DNA of 64,000 nucleotides from Patescibacteria group bacterium (GCA_028715505.1 JAQURS010000001.1:1-64000); one strand, 5' to 3'; counted from the stretch's first letter, positions 25,953-34,503 are shown. Notes: a model not told the origin generated them from the letters alone. Numbers and translations are program-made.

Positions 25953-26863
25953 GATTTTCCCGAATATTTATCACAGCAGCCGGCTTATTGCTCGGCTGCT
26001 TTCTTGTGGGCTGCGGACAACCAGAAAGATCGCAAATCCAAAGTGTCAGTCAAAGCACCACAACCGGCGTTTCGCCGGTCGTGACTTCCACCTTACCCAT
26101 CAGCAAACAATTCATCGATCCCCAGGTTTTCGCGGCCACGAACGTTTTGAAACCGTTTGATTTTAAAGGCAAGCCCATAGCGGGCGTGGTCAATCATCAT
26201 GTTTTGGCGAGCGACTTAGTAGCGCGTTTTTTCAAAACCCTCAAAGCCGTCCGCCCGGAGATTGAAACTTTCGTTATTATTTCGCCGGATCACTTTAGCC
26301 GGGGCCAAGGAGTCTCGACCCAGGGGCTGACGTACGTCACTTCGGCCGGCGACGCGGTGGTGCGCAAGCGCTGGATATTTGAACTTAAAAAAACAGGCAT
26401 TTGGGATGGCACGGATTCGCGCGTTTTTGAAGAAGAGCATGGAGTCGGCGCCCTGGCACCTTTCATTGCCCGCGAATTTCCGGGCGCCAAAATCTTGCCG
26501 ATCTTTTTGCGAGCGGACCTCAAGCCCGATCAGGCCAAAAAATTTGGGGAGGACTTGGCTAAGTTCTCGGATGAGAAAACATTCGTCGTAATCTCGTCGG
26601 ACATGAGCCATTACCTCAAAGAAACTGATGCCCGCGGACATGATGCGGAAACGATCAAGTGGTTACAGCGAAATCAGTGGGATAAGCTATCCGCGGCCAC
26701 GGACAAAAATACTGACAGTGGCCCGGCTTTTATGGTATTGCAAGCATACTTAGAACTTAAAGCGCCAAAAAAAGATTTTTTTCTCCTTTCACATAAAATC
26801 AGCACCGATTACGGCGCTGATCCAAACAGTACGACGAGTTATATCGTTGGATTTTGGAAATAA
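25949..26863 (+). CDS. Memo-family (AmmeMemoRadiSam protein B) lipoprotein
   Basis: 304 residues. The lipoprotein signal is LLLGCFLVGC, then a short Ser/Thr-rich linker and a Memo/MEMO1 fold domain: GVVNHHVLASDLVARFF, FVIISPDHFSRG, EEEHGVGALAPFI, VISSDMSHYL and a C-terminal SLS-like region. His/Asp residues at NHH, PDH, EEH and DMSH correspond to the dioxygenase-like metal site of this family, whose reaction is unknown. Here it is exported and lipid-anchored. The ATG overlaps the macroglobulin stop (ATGA), so it is part of the same operon as the sigma factor and A2M. Confidence 0.88.
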   Translation: MRFSRIFITAAGLLLGCFLVGCGQPERSQIQSVSQSTTTGVSPVVTSTLPISKQFIDPQVFAATNVLKPFDFKGKPIAGVVNHHVLASDLVARFFKTLKAVRPEIETFVIISPDHFSRGQGVSTQGLTYVTSAGDAVVRKRWIFELKKTGIWDGTDSRVFEEEHGVGALAPFIAREFPGAKILPIFLRADLKPDQAKKFGEDLAKFSDEKTFVVISSDMSHYLKETDARGHDAETIKWLQRNQWDKLSAATDKNTDSGPAFMVLQAYLELKAPKKDFFLLSHKISTDYGADPNSTTSYIVGFWK

Positions 26864-26865
26864 AA

Positions 26866-26884
26866 AAGCGGCGAGTTACGCCGG
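26866..26884 (-). terminator. Terminator of the 26876 gene (minus strand)
   Basis: Hairpin GGCG-TAACT-CGCC followed on the minus strand by TTTTTT. The stop codon lies in the loop. Confidence 0.7.
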
Positions 26885-27157
26885 CCAATTGTAGAGTTCG
26901 TAACGCACGAGCATAGGTGTGTTTTCGACTAGGCGGTGCGCTAGACCCGTCGCCAGGCTAATGAGACTCATTATCATGGCGTGGTCGATATCTTTACCAA
27001 GGTACCACTTATCGTCATTCTTTTCTGAGCAGCCAATACGGAGCGTCTGGTTATCGCTCGTGGTGAATTTAATTGTCAGTCCGTCCTTGTAAAGAACGAC
27101 CTTGTCCCCGGCGGACAACCCTGGAACGATCCATCCTTTTTCATCGAAAAGTCTCAT
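26876..27157 (-). CDS. Small protein of unknown function
   Basis: 93 residues, starting MRLFDEKGWIVPGLSAGDKV. The start is fixed by AGGAGG 6 nt upstream of the ATG at 27157. No signal peptide or TM helix. Contains GCSEKNDDKWYLGKDIDHAM and a weakly hydrophobic helix. Monocistronic, with its own promoter and terminator, in the style of the accessory genes of this window. I do not recognise a family. Confidence 0.7.
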   Translation of the reverse strand: MRLFDEKGWIVPGLSAGDKVVLYKDGLTIKFTTSDNQTLRIGCSEKNDDKWYLGKDIDHAMIMSLISLATGLAHRLVENTPMLVRYELYNWPA

Positions 27158-27175
27158 GTGCAACCTCCTGCAAAA

Positions 27176-27204
27176 TACTTACTCCGTTTTGAGCCAAATG
27201 TCAA
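27176..27204 (-). promoter_or_regulatory. Promoter of the 26876 gene
   Basis: Minus strand: TTGACA (27204-27199), 17 bp, TAAGTA (27181-27176). Confidence 0.7.
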
Positions 27205-27213
27205 GATTTAGGG

Positions 27214-27241
27214 TAAAAAAATCGAGGTTTCAACCTCGATT
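27214..27241 (-). terminator. Terminator of the gpsA operon
   Basis: Perfect AATCGAGGTT / AACCTCGATT stem with a 2-nt centre and a minus-strand T run. It contains the stop codon of the 27230 gene. Confidence 0.88.
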
Positions 27242-27670
27242 AATATTCGATAATCTTTCAATAATCTCGAGCAACGGTTCATGGGACAGATCGGCTTCAA
27301 TGACTTTGGTGATCATGCCCTGTTGGCTTTGAGGTAAATTTTCCTTAAAGCGGCGGCACAGCTCGGCGGGCATTACGAGGTTGATGTATTTAATATCACC
27401 CGCCAGGATCGGCTCGACTTGTTCCATTATTTGTTTAGCGTATTTTGATCGATCAGGGCCTCGATCGATGTCAGCAGCCGGATTGGAGAATCGTCCGCCG
27501 CCGGGGCTTACCGAGCCTTCAGGTGGAATAATCGGCGGTTCTGGGGCTTTGATCCTGTCCACTTCGTCAAAATTTTCATCCAAAGCACGATAAAGAATTG
27601 TCTCATTAAAATCGCCGATCACAACCAAGGTCGGATGATGGAAGTGTCGTAGTTTTTCGGGGATGGTCAT
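27230..27670 (-). CDS. Bacterial release-factor-like / host-attachment family protein
   Basis: 146 residues. It resembles the 'protein required for attachment to host cells'/baeRF family (PF10116 and relatives). There is an N-terminal strand TLVVIGDFNETILYRALD, a Gly/Pro-rich linker (PPEGSVSPGGGRFSN), then YAKQIMEQVEPILAGDIKYI, NLVMPAELCRRFKENLPQ and EADLSHEPLLEIIERL. In these families the core is related to eRF1 domains and is thought to act at ribosomes; the host-attachment name is historical. The start overlaps the gpsA stop by 4 nt, so the two are co-translated. Confidence 0.68.
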   Translation of the reverse strand: MTIPEKLRHFHHPTLVVIGDFNETILYRALDENFDEVDRIKAPEPPIIPPEGSVSPGGGRFSNPAADIDRGPDRSKYAKQIMEQVEPILAGDIKYINLVMPAELCRRFKENLPQSQQGMITKVIEADLSHEPLLEIIERLSNINRG

Positions 27671-28680
27671 AGCTCCATGGATAAGGTTAAATTTTCTAAA
27701 TACTTAACGAAGGGTGTTTCAAACGAATTCGAGCGGTGGATGCAATTATAAACCGTTTGGAGAAGGGGAGCTTTAACGCCCAATTTTTTCGTGAGTTTAA
27801 GTCCGATGTCAGTGGCCGGAATGCCTTCGACGGTTCTGATTCCGAGCCTGGCCGGATCATTGTATCTGGCGCCCACCAGCTTTTCGCCATAGCGGCGGTT
27901 TCTTCCGTAAGGGGAGAAGCCCGTAACCAGCAAGTCGCCCAAGCCGGCCAACGAACTGGCCGTGCGGCCGTGCGCGCCCCGTGCTTTCAAAATATCCCGC
28001 ATTTCCTTGGTTGCCAAGGTGACCAAGAAGGCTTTGGCGTTAGTCGAGTATCTGAGGCCGTCGCACATGCCTAAAGCGATCGCATAAGTGTTTTTCAAAG
28101 CGGAAGTCAGGCCAACGCCCAAAAGATCTTCCGAAGTAGTCGCTTTGACGGTTTTATCGTTAAAAATTTTGGCCAAGGTTTCGCGCGCCTTCTTGTCCTC
28201 CCCGGCGATGACAAAAGCCGTGGGGCTCCCGGCTGCCATCTCCCCGGCGATGGCTGGCCCGCCCAGCATGCAAACGCGTTTCCTGAATTGCGCGGGCAAC
28301 TCTTTGATTTGGGTCATGACGATCGGATCAAGGGTTTTTGGATCAAAGCCTTTGGATATCGAGCTTACGATGGCGCCTCCCGTCAAAAACGGCTTAGCCT
28401 TGGTGATGACTTCGGCTACGGCGTGCGACGGCACGGCCATGATTACGACGGCCGCGTTTTTCAAACAGGCTTTTATATCCGGCGTGGCGCTGATTTTTGG
28501 ATCAAGCCTGATCTTTGGCAGGAATTTTTTGTTGCGGTGTCGTTGGTTAATGTCATATTCGACCTCAGGCTCGATGCAGTACATCCTTACTTCGTGACCG
28601 CGGTTGGCAAGGTGGTGGGCCAAAGCCGTGGCCATGTTACCCGCGCCCAGGATGGCGATTTGCTCTTTTTTCATGCCCAT
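27667..28680 (-). CDS. gpsA: Glycerol-3-phosphate dehydrogenase [NAD(P)+]
   Basis: 337 residues. The Rossmann motif AILGAGNMATALAHHLANRG, the GpsA signature SALKNTYAIALGMCDGL with the catalytic Lys, and GLGDLLVTGFSPYGRNRRYG are all present. It reduces dihydroxyacetone phosphate to sn-glycerol-3-phosphate, the backbone of phospholipids. An ATG at 28674 is an alternative start two codons in. It forms an operon with the release-factor-like gene. The glpK at 17.4 kb makes the same product from glycerol. Confidence 0.95.
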   Translation of the reverse strand: MGMKKEQIAILGAGNMATALAHHLANRGHEVRMYCIEPEVEYDINQRHRNKKFLPKIRLDPKISATPDIKACLKNAAVVIMAVPSHAVAEVITKAKPFLTGGAIVSSISKGFDPKTLDPIVMTQIKELPAQFRKRVCMLGGPAIAGEMAAGSPTAFVIAGEDKKARETLAKIFNDKTVKATTSEDLLGVGLTSALKNTYAIALGMCDGLRYSTNAKAFLVTLATKEMRDILKARGAHGRTASSLAGLGDLLVTGFSPYGRNRRYGEKLVGARYNDPARLGIRTVEGIPATDIGLKLTKKLGVKAPLLQTVYNCIHRSNSFETPFVKYLENLTLSMEL

Positions 28681-28710
28681 ATTTTAGCCTATTCAGACTT
28701 TAAAGTCACT

Positions 28711-28742
28711 AAAAACAATTCGAGCCCGGTGGAGTACCGGGC
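28711..28742 (-). terminator. Probable terminator of the 28763 gene
   Basis: GCCCGGT / ACCGGGC stem; on the minus strand a TTTTT run follows after 8 nt. The T run is further away than usual. Confidence 0.5.
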
Positions 28743-28762
28743 CCGTTGAGGGGTGTTCGGGG

Positions 28763-29122
28763 CTAGAACAGTTCTACCCCGAAATGGGAGTCTGAATCTT
28801 TGTGGGCGATCTCAACCAGCTTGAGAGAGACTTCGCGCCCCTGCTGGTTGACTGCGAAGAAGACGCAGTCTTCGTGGCCAAGCCGCATCTTGTAGCGATA
28901 CGAGTAGCAGGTCGCGAGGTTGACCTCGGCTTCTCCGCCGGGCTTTTTGAAGCCAACGCGGAATCCACGGCCTGCGATTTCCCGATCAACCTCGAAGACC
29001 ACGACGCGCCTCCATACGAACCAGCGGAGCCAGTAGTAATTCCATTTCGTGGTAGGCGGCACGGTCTTGTCGCCTCTGACCAGCCGGCCGTCGACGGGAC
29101 GAGAAAATTTTGCCCAATTCAT
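28763..29122 (-). CDS. Protein of unknown function
   Basis: 119 residues, starting MNWAKFSRPVDGRLVRGDKT. GAGGAGG 7 nt before the ATG fixes the start. Predicted cytosolic: no signal peptide, and the aromatic/basic stretch KWNYYWLRWFVWRRVVVFEVD is a strand region rather than a TM helix. The C-terminal half looks beta-rich. Monocistronic, with a textbook promoter. No family recognised. Confidence 0.7.
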   Translation of the reverse strand: MNWAKFSRPVDGRLVRGDKTVPPTTKWNYYWLRWFVWRRVVVFEVDREIAGRGFRVGFKKPGGEAEVNLATCYSYRYKMRLGHEDCVFFAVNQQGREVSLKLVEIAHKDSDSHFGVELF

Positions 29123-29196
29123 TCAATTGCCTCCTCATGAAACGAACGCGTAGCGGCATTGATATATCGCTAAAATCCAGCTTACTACGAAGGTTT

Positions 29197-29225
29197 AATA
29201 TAGCATAAAAATCTGTTTCCGTCAA
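29197..29225 (-). promoter_or_regulatory. Promoter of the 28763 gene
   Basis: Minus strand: TTGACG (29225-29220), 17 bp ending in TGC, TATATT (29202-29197). Consensus-like with extended -10. Confidence 0.85.
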
Positions 29226-29239
29226 CCCTGCCGTATAGA

Positions 29240-30841
29240 TTATCTTCTGGTCCAGACAATGGTTTGATTCTCTTCGAATCTTTTTTGCCACTCGCTTTTA
29301 TCGATGAGTTTTTCCACTCGGGCAGGATTATCTTTCCTAGTGATGATAATCGCGGTAATTTTAGTGTCGTTCAAAAATTGGTTGAAGTCATCTGGTTTGT
29401 CAGTATTCATCCAGGCCGTGTATTGGTCCAACCTCGCAAAATAATCCGGTGTTTCGTGGGCGTGCCCGATCCAAACGTGCTGGCCGGTTTCGGCGGGCGT
29501 CCAAATGTTAATCCAAGGATCATCGGTAATGATTAAGTTCTGTTTGCCGCTTAAAGATTTCCAAGCCGCGAAAACGGCGTTGGGCTGGTAAAAGTGCGGC
29601 GCGAAATCGGAGCGAATGGCCGTCAGTTGAATCTGCAAAAGGTAGTAATAGGACGCGGCGATAAAAAATATGAAAGCCAGAAGAACCAATAAATTGCGAA
29701 CTCCACTCCTCCATTTTGAGAAGACGAATTCGCCCAAAGAAAGCCAGTAGGGGAGCGCCAGGATGACCGTCGCCATAAGCAAACCCTGGGTGTATTTACG
29801 TTGCCATGGGAACGGCAACATGAGGCAGATGACGGCGCTCGCGATCCAAAAGACTACCCAAATTGGTTTGTGGGGCCAGTAAAATTCCGGTTGGATTTTT
29901 TTAAACAGCATGCGGGATGCCGCCCACGCCATCGTGATCAGCGCCAGGACCCAAGCCCAGGGGGCGCTTAATACAAGCCGGTTATAAATCAAGTGATGGT
30001 TCCTAAAGGCCGGGTCCAAGAAAGCCAACCAGGCGTAATACGCGGCGGCGGGCAAAAGAGCCAAGGCTGATAACAGAAAATATCCGAACGTTTTGGCTTT
30101 CTTGGTCTGAAAAAAAGAGTAAGCCAAGCAAAAAAACATCTGGAGACCCAAGAGCGGCATGAAATACGGATGCAACCACGTGAAAAGGACGGTGAGCACG
30201 ATCAGCCGCGGCCAAAGATTCCGTTTTTCCAAACAAATCAGCTCGTAAATCCAACGCATGAGCAATAGTAACAAGGCGAAGGAAAGGATCATGTGCGCTC
30301 CTCCCAATAAGACGGGCGCCGCGCCGAATTCAGTGACCAGATCGGGCGGTGCCGGGCTGGGCGACGGCAGATCCAAAATCCCTAAATCCCGCAAAGCCGC
30401 GTAAACCCAGCCTATGCTCATGCCGCCCAGCATAAAGATCGAGGCCAAGCGCGCGCGTTTCTCCGTTGAGGTCAGGGTTTTAGCCGTGGCATAAACCGCG
30501 AAAGCGAGGATTATAGTCATGGCCCAACGCAATAACTCATGGGTCGCGATGGGGCTCAGGCCGGACCTGACGAGCAAACCGGCCGTTGACCAAAAAACGT
30601 CGAGTCGCGGGACTTGGGGAAGATTGTTAAATAAATTGCTGATCAAAAATCCGTTCTTAATTTGTAACAGATAATTCAGGTAAACGCCGTAATCCGAAGT
30701 ATTGAAAGATAATCCGCCAAGCCACTGCGTGCCGTTAGGCGCCAGCTGGACGAAAATCACGAGGCTGGAAATTTCATAAACCAACAACAAAGCGGCCAGG
30801 ACAAAACCAAACCAGTATTTTTTGAGCCATGCTTTTACCAT
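29240..30841 (-). CDS. Polytopic membrane protein, possible GT-C glycosyltransferase (copy 2)
   Basis: 533 residues from the ATG at 30841; an upstream in-frame start would overlap the previous gene. About 10-11 TM helices are followed by a soluble C-terminal domain of about 130 residues (ITDDPWINIWTPAETGQHVW, WIGHAHETPDYFARL). The first loop has LSFNTSDYGVYLNYLLQIKNG with an Asp, where GT-C enzymes carry their catalytic acidic residue. It is paralogous along its whole length to the next gene. GT-C activity (dolichyl- or polyprenyl-phosphate sugar donor) is a topology-based inference. Confidence 0.65.
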   Translation of the reverse strand: MVKAWLKKYWFGFVLAALLLVYEISSLVIFVQLAPNGTQWLGGLSFNTSDYGVYLNYLLQIKNGFLISNLFNNLPQVPRLDVFWSTAGLLVRSGLSPIATHELLRWAMTIILAFAVYATAKTLTSTEKRARLASIFMLGGMSIGWVYAALRDLGILDLPSPSPAPPDLVTEFGAAPVLLGGAHMILSFALLLLLMRWIYELICLEKRNLWPRLIVLTVLFTWLHPYFMPLLGLQMFFCLAYSFFQTKKAKTFGYFLLSALALLPAAAYYAWLAFLDPAFRNHHLIYNRLVLSAPWAWVLALITMAWAASRMLFKKIQPEFYWPHKPIWVVFWIASAVICLMLPFPWQRKYTQGLLMATVILALPYWLSLGEFVFSKWRSGVRNLLVLLAFIFFIAASYYYLLQIQLTAIRSDFAPHFYQPNAVFAAWKSLSGKQNLIITDDPWINIWTPAETGQHVWIGHAHETPDYFARLDQYTAWMNTDKPDDFNQFLNDTKITAIIITRKDNPARVEKLIDKSEWQKRFEENQTIVWTRR

Positions 30842-30875
30842 CGGCTGGTATTGTAAGTCGGCTACCCAAAGCCGT

Positions 30876-32435
30876 CTATTTCTTTGACCAGAGGCTGGCG
30901 TCAACCCATTGCGTTTCCAGTTTCCAAAGTGACTGATCGATCAGCGATCCGACCCGAGCCTGCTGATCCGCCCCAATGGCTACGACGCTCGCGGCGGATA
31001 GGTCATTTAAGTAAGAATTAAAATCCGTCTTGTCCGTTGTCACGGTCCACGTTGAGTAACTTTTTTTACGTTGCATGAAATTCGGCGTCTCGTGTTCGTG
31101 TCCAATCCAAACGTGCTCCGTTGAATATGCCGGCGTCCAATAATTAGACCAAAGGTCGGTCGTTAAAACCATGCCTCGCTTTTCGGATTTGAGGCGATCC
31201 CAAATTTCAAATAATCCATTGGACCTGTAAAAACTTTTCGACCAATATTCGTCGTTCACCATGAAGACTTGGGTTTGCAACAGATGGATGTAGGGAAAAG
31301 CGATCAGGATGGCGAGGCAAATTTTTAAAGGCAGGATGATTTTTTTAGCTTCGATCCAGTCGGCCAACATGAGCCAGAAGGGCAGCGTCAGGATGACAAG
31401 CGCCGGAAGAAGGCCCTGGGTGTATTTTCTTGTCCACGGAAAGGGCAAAATCATGCAAATTATCGCCGAGACGATCCAAATCAAGGGCCAGGAAATATTT
31501 AGTCTTTTCGCCATCCAAATCACCGCGGGAATAAACGGCAAAAGCATGATGAGCCAAAAATACCAAACGTCCAAAGGCAGTTGATTAACCTGGGTTTGAT
31601 GGATGTTGAAGCCCTGGTCATTGGCCATGATCCAAAAATAATAGACGGCGGCCGGAAGCATGCTGACATTCGTCAGAACGGTCCGGATTGCCGTTGATTT
31701 CCAGTCTGATTTCAGTTTTGTGGCCAGAGCAAACACGGATATCAATCCAAAAAGAGGGATGAAGTACGGATGAAAGCTGGTAAGGATCAAAAGTGCCAGG
31801 CATGAGTAGATCAAACTTCGTTTGTTATTTAAAACGATGGCTTCCCAAATCCATCTCACCGCCAGCAATTCAAGCGCGAGCGAAAAGATCATGTGGGCTC
31901 CGCCTAAAAGCGTAGGCGCGACCGCGAATTCGCTGGCCAGATCGGCCGTAGCCGGCGAACGCGGCGTCCATTTATTCGCTATGCCCATCCAAACGTCGTA
32001 AATCCAGCCTGTACTCAACCCGCCAATGATCAGAAACGACGTTAATCTGGCATGTTTTTCTTTTGTTGTTATGGCCTTGGCAGTCGCGTAAATCGCGAAG
32101 CTTAGGATCAGAGTCGTTGTCCAGCGCAAGATCTCATGAGCCCATAATGGTTGAAGTCCGATTTTCACGAGGACGCCGCCCAATGACCAAAAAAAATCGA
32201 AGCGCGGAATTTGCGGAAGGTTGTTGAATAGGTTGGCAATCAACCAGGAGTGTTTGGCTTGAGCCAGATAATTCAGATAAACGGCCATGTCGCCTGTGTT
32301 GAAGATTGTCGCTCCCAACCACCGTGATCCGGCGGGAGCGGAAAGCAGCGAGACAACCAAAGTTGAAATTTCAAAAATAATCAAGCCAATGCCCAGGGCA
32401 AAGCCGAACCACCATCTATTGAAAAAGTTTTTCAT
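30876..32435 (-). CDS. Polytopic membrane protein, possible GT-C glycosyltransferase (copy 1)
   Basis: 519 residues. Same layout as the 29240 protein: TM1 then GATIFNTGDMAVYLNYLAQA, FFWSLGGVLVKIGLQPLWAHEI, LLGGAHMIFSLALELL, PFPWTRKYTQGLLPALVILT, and the C-terminal WSNYWTPAYSTEHVWIGHEH. The shared segments (HEILRW, PFPW-RKYTQGLL, WTPA--T-HVWIGH-HETP) show a tandem duplication. The start overlaps the stop of the upstream lipoprotein gene by 4 nt, so it is an operon of three. Likely envelope assembly; substrate unknown. Confidence 0.65.
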   Translation of the reverse strand: MKNFFNRWWFGFALGIGLIIFEISTLVVSLLSAPAGSRWLGATIFNTGDMAVYLNYLAQAKHSWLIANLFNNLPQIPRFDFFWSLGGVLVKIGLQPLWAHEILRWTTTLILSFAIYATAKAITTKEKHARLTSFLIIGGLSTGWIYDVWMGIANKWTPRSPATADLASEFAVAPTLLGGAHMIFSLALELLAVRWIWEAIVLNNKRSLIYSCLALLILTSFHPYFIPLFGLISVFALATKLKSDWKSTAIRTVLTNVSMLPAAVYYFWIMANDQGFNIHQTQVNQLPLDVWYFWLIMLLPFIPAVIWMAKRLNISWPLIWIVSAIICMILPFPWTRKYTQGLLPALVILTLPFWLMLADWIEAKKIILPLKICLAILIAFPYIHLLQTQVFMVNDEYWSKSFYRSNGLFEIWDRLKSEKRGMVLTTDLWSNYWTPAYSTEHVWIGHEHETPNFMQRKKSYSTWTVTTDKTDFNSYLNDLSAASVVAIGADQQARVGSLIDQSLWKLETQWVDASLWSKK

Positions 32436-33541
32436 TGTTTGATCAGCGGCACCACGATTCGATACGGTTCAGGTCCTTTTTCTGTCAGCCGCGTAGCTTC
32501 GGCAATTAAAGCCGGGGAGAGGTATTCATAATCGTAAGCCTGGGTCTTGGGCAAACGAACGAAGCCGAAAGAGTAGCTTGTAATCTCTTTAGTGCCTGGC
32601 AGCGGCCCTATTAACCCGCCCTTTTCCAAAAGATCGACCAGATCGTTATTCGTGATGGCCGGATAATCAGACCTGTGCGGGTCAACCGGCAAAGTCATCC
32701 AGCCGGAGATCATTTCCCCGGTGGCCGCATTGACCATAATCTGGCCGCCTTCTTCGGGTTGGCCGTATTTATCGAGGATATTCCAGCCGTCAACCAGCCT
32801 TTCGAATATCACGGGCAAAGCGCTCGGGTAACTGGCCACGCAGTTGGTGGAAGTTACGCCTGGCAATGACGGAGGAAACTGGTCGAACATCTTGTCAGAA
32901 CCGGATACGGCCGAAACTTGGTTGCGTAGGATGGGTGAGGAGCAGCCTTTGGTTTGGTCGAGCTTATCCATCCACTGGCTCCAGCTCGGCACGATCTGGA
33001 TGTTTTTCAATTTTTGCTCATCGACTCCGTGGAGTTTTAGGAAAATGTCGACTTTATCGATCAGCTGGTTTTTACCGAGCCAGGAATCCGCCACGCCGAG
33101 CTTGGGCTTGGCTTTTGGATTATTGAAGGTTATCCGCCGGTCATTCGAGAAAAATTGCCAGATGATGCCCTCCTTATTGGTCCATGTCAGCGTGTATCCG
33201 AGGTTTTGGGTTTCATCGCCTACCAGGCCGGCCGGCAAGCCGATTGCCTGCGTGAGGTTCTGGAATTCCGTCAGGTTCAAGTTGCCCGATGGCAGGCGCA
33301 GGATGGTGACGGTCGGCTGCAGGATAGGCAAATCAGTCTTTACGTTGAGGTTGCCTTGCGTTAATCCAGCTGGCATTTCCAGTTTGGGTAAAACTCCAAA
33401 GCCAAGATGTTGGGCGGCCGAGCCTTTGCCCTCCGGCGGTCCGAACGGCTCGGCGACTTTCGGTATATTGACCGGCTCGCCGCAACCGGCGGCCAATAAA
33501 GGCAGTAAGGCACATATGATTAACAGCTTGTTTCGTGGCAT
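32432..33541 (-). CDS. Lipoprotein of unknown function
   Basis: 369 residues from the ATG at 33541. Signal LLIICALLPLLAAGC with lipobox AAGC. The rest is soluble and extracytoplasmic, with no Cys motif. It contains a long beta-rich region (ILRLPSGNLNLTEFQNLTQA, YTLTWTNKEGIIWQFFSNDR) and near the C-terminus a predicted GEMISGWMTLPVD strand pair. It resembles PepSY/YycI-like two-domain lipoproteins in layout, but I cannot assign it. TATAAT lies 6 nt before the ATG, so the mRNA is leaderless. It heads the operon with the two polytopic proteins. Confidence 0.72.
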   Translation of the reverse strand: MPRNKLLIICALLPLLAAGCGEPVNIPKVAEPFGPPEGKGSAAQHLGFGVLPKLEMPAGLTQGNLNVKTDLPILQPTVTILRLPSGNLNLTEFQNLTQAIGLPAGLVGDETQNLGYTLTWTNKEGIIWQFFSNDRRITFNNPKAKPKLGVADSWLGKNQLIDKVDIFLKLHGVDEQKLKNIQIVPSWSQWMDKLDQTKGCSSPILRNQVSAVSGSDKMFDQFPPSLPGVTSTNCVASYPSALPVIFERLVDGWNILDKYGQPEEGGQIMVNAATGEMISGWMTLPVDPHRSDYPAITNNDLVDLLEKGGLIGPLPGTKEITSYSFGFVRLPKTQAYDYEYLSPALIAEATRLTEKGPEPYRIVVPLIKQ

Positions 33542-33547
33542 TCCATG

Positions 33548-33553
33548 ATTATA
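33548..33553 (-). promoter_or_regulatory. -10 box of the 32432 lipoprotein gene
   Basis: Minus strand TGT-TATAAT, then 6 nt, then the ATG. The transcript should start at the A of the ATG. The -35 is unclear because it lies in the preceding terminator. Confidence 0.65.
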
Positions 33554-33555
33554 AC

Positions 33556-33594
33556 AAAAAAACCGCCTCATGCGTCAGTGATAGACGCGGGCGG
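33556..33594 (-). terminator. Terminator of the 33575 gene
   Basis: Minus strand: CCGCC and GCGTC arms pair with GACGC and GGCGG, then TTTTTTT. The stop codon of the gene lies in the loop. Confidence 0.8.
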
Positions 33595-34420
33595 CGTAGT
33601 GGTTCTCTCCCGTCTCATCTTCCCATTCGGCCAGGGAATTCCTGAAAGCCAGATCGGCCACGTCGGCCAGGGAGAGGGCCGAGCCGTAAAGAATAGAGTA
33701 AGCCACGAAGAGCTCTTTATTGCTCTCTATCGCAAGCCTCCAAATTTGCTCCAATTTGAACAGAGCTCGGCTCGCCGTATCAGACCCGTTCACGACATGG
33801 GTCTGTAGCTCTGCCCGGAGCCTGATGATAAAGAGCATTTGATCCGTAGTCAGCAGCCGATGGTTGCCCAAGTGACAGAAGCGGTCGGCCAGGGCAGCCA
33901 AACTCTTGCACATGAGATTGGAACGTTCCTCATTTGACCTTGGGATTGATTGTCCCTTGGGAGGATGGGCGTAAAGCGAACGGCCCATCTCGAACGCAAT
34001 CGCATCAATTACCACCTCTCGGGCATGATTGCGAGCGTCTCGACCGCTGTTTTTCGGCAGCAAGACCATCCCCAGTATTTGTTCGATTGCCCTAGGATCG
34101 GCCAAATGGCAGAGTTCATGCCAAACCAACAAATTAGCCGATTCAAAGATGAGTCGCATATCATCCTCACCATCGAGTCCGTCGATCATGAGCCAAGAGC
34201 CGCTTGGCACGAAATCAGACGAATCGCGGCGGATCACGTTTTTTTGCGGAGGAGGGAGGGGCGCCAGGATGGAGTGGAGAAAGGAGTTCCAACCGGAGGG
34301 TTTGCCCTGAAGGACCATCGTGGGATCGACGTCGAGATCGAACAGCCCATTGAAGACGGTTACGATCTGACGGCATCTTTGTTCGATTGCTTCACGCATG
34401 ATTTTTAGGGTGCTGGCCAT
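33575..34420 (-). CDS. Putative zinc-peptidase-like protein (HExxH)
   Basis: 281 residues from the ATG at 34420, preceded by AAAGGA. A longer in-frame start lacks a ribosome site and runs through the promoter. Residues about 140-150 read LLVWHELCHLADP, a HExxH zinc-site pattern. About 30 residues later NHAREVVIDAIAFEMGRSL gives an acidic residue in a helix, as in gluzincins and ImmA-like proteases. No signal peptide, so the protein is cytosolic. The remaining helical C-terminal half is not recognised. Activity is inferred from the motif only. It is divergent from the iscR operon, with promoters back to back. Confidence 0.6.
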   Translation of the reverse strand: MASTLKIMREAIEQRCRQIVTVFNGLFDLDVDPTMVLQGKPSGWNSFLHSILAPLPPPQKNVIRRDSSDFVPSGSWLMIDGLDGEDDMRLIFESANLLVWHELCHLADPRAIEQILGMVLLPKNSGRDARNHAREVVIDAIAFEMGRSLYAHPPKGQSIPRSNEERSNLMCKSLAALADRFCHLGNHRLLTTDQMLFIIRLRAELQTHVVNGSDTASRALFKLEQIWRLAIESNKELFVAYSILYGSALSLADVADLAFRNSLAEWEDETGENHYAARVYH

Positions 34421-34459
34421 GGCGCATCCTTTCGCGTCCGGGTTGGCTTGAACGACGAT

Positions 34460-34488
34460 ATCCAGCCATAAAATCACCCGATTGTCAA
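34460..34488 (-). promoter_or_regulatory. Promoter of the 33575 gene
   Basis: Minus strand: TTGACA (34488-34483), 17 bp ending in TGG, CTGGAT (34465-34460). Confidence 0.65.
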
Positions 34489-34503
34489 TCCGCGACGGAA
34501 AGC

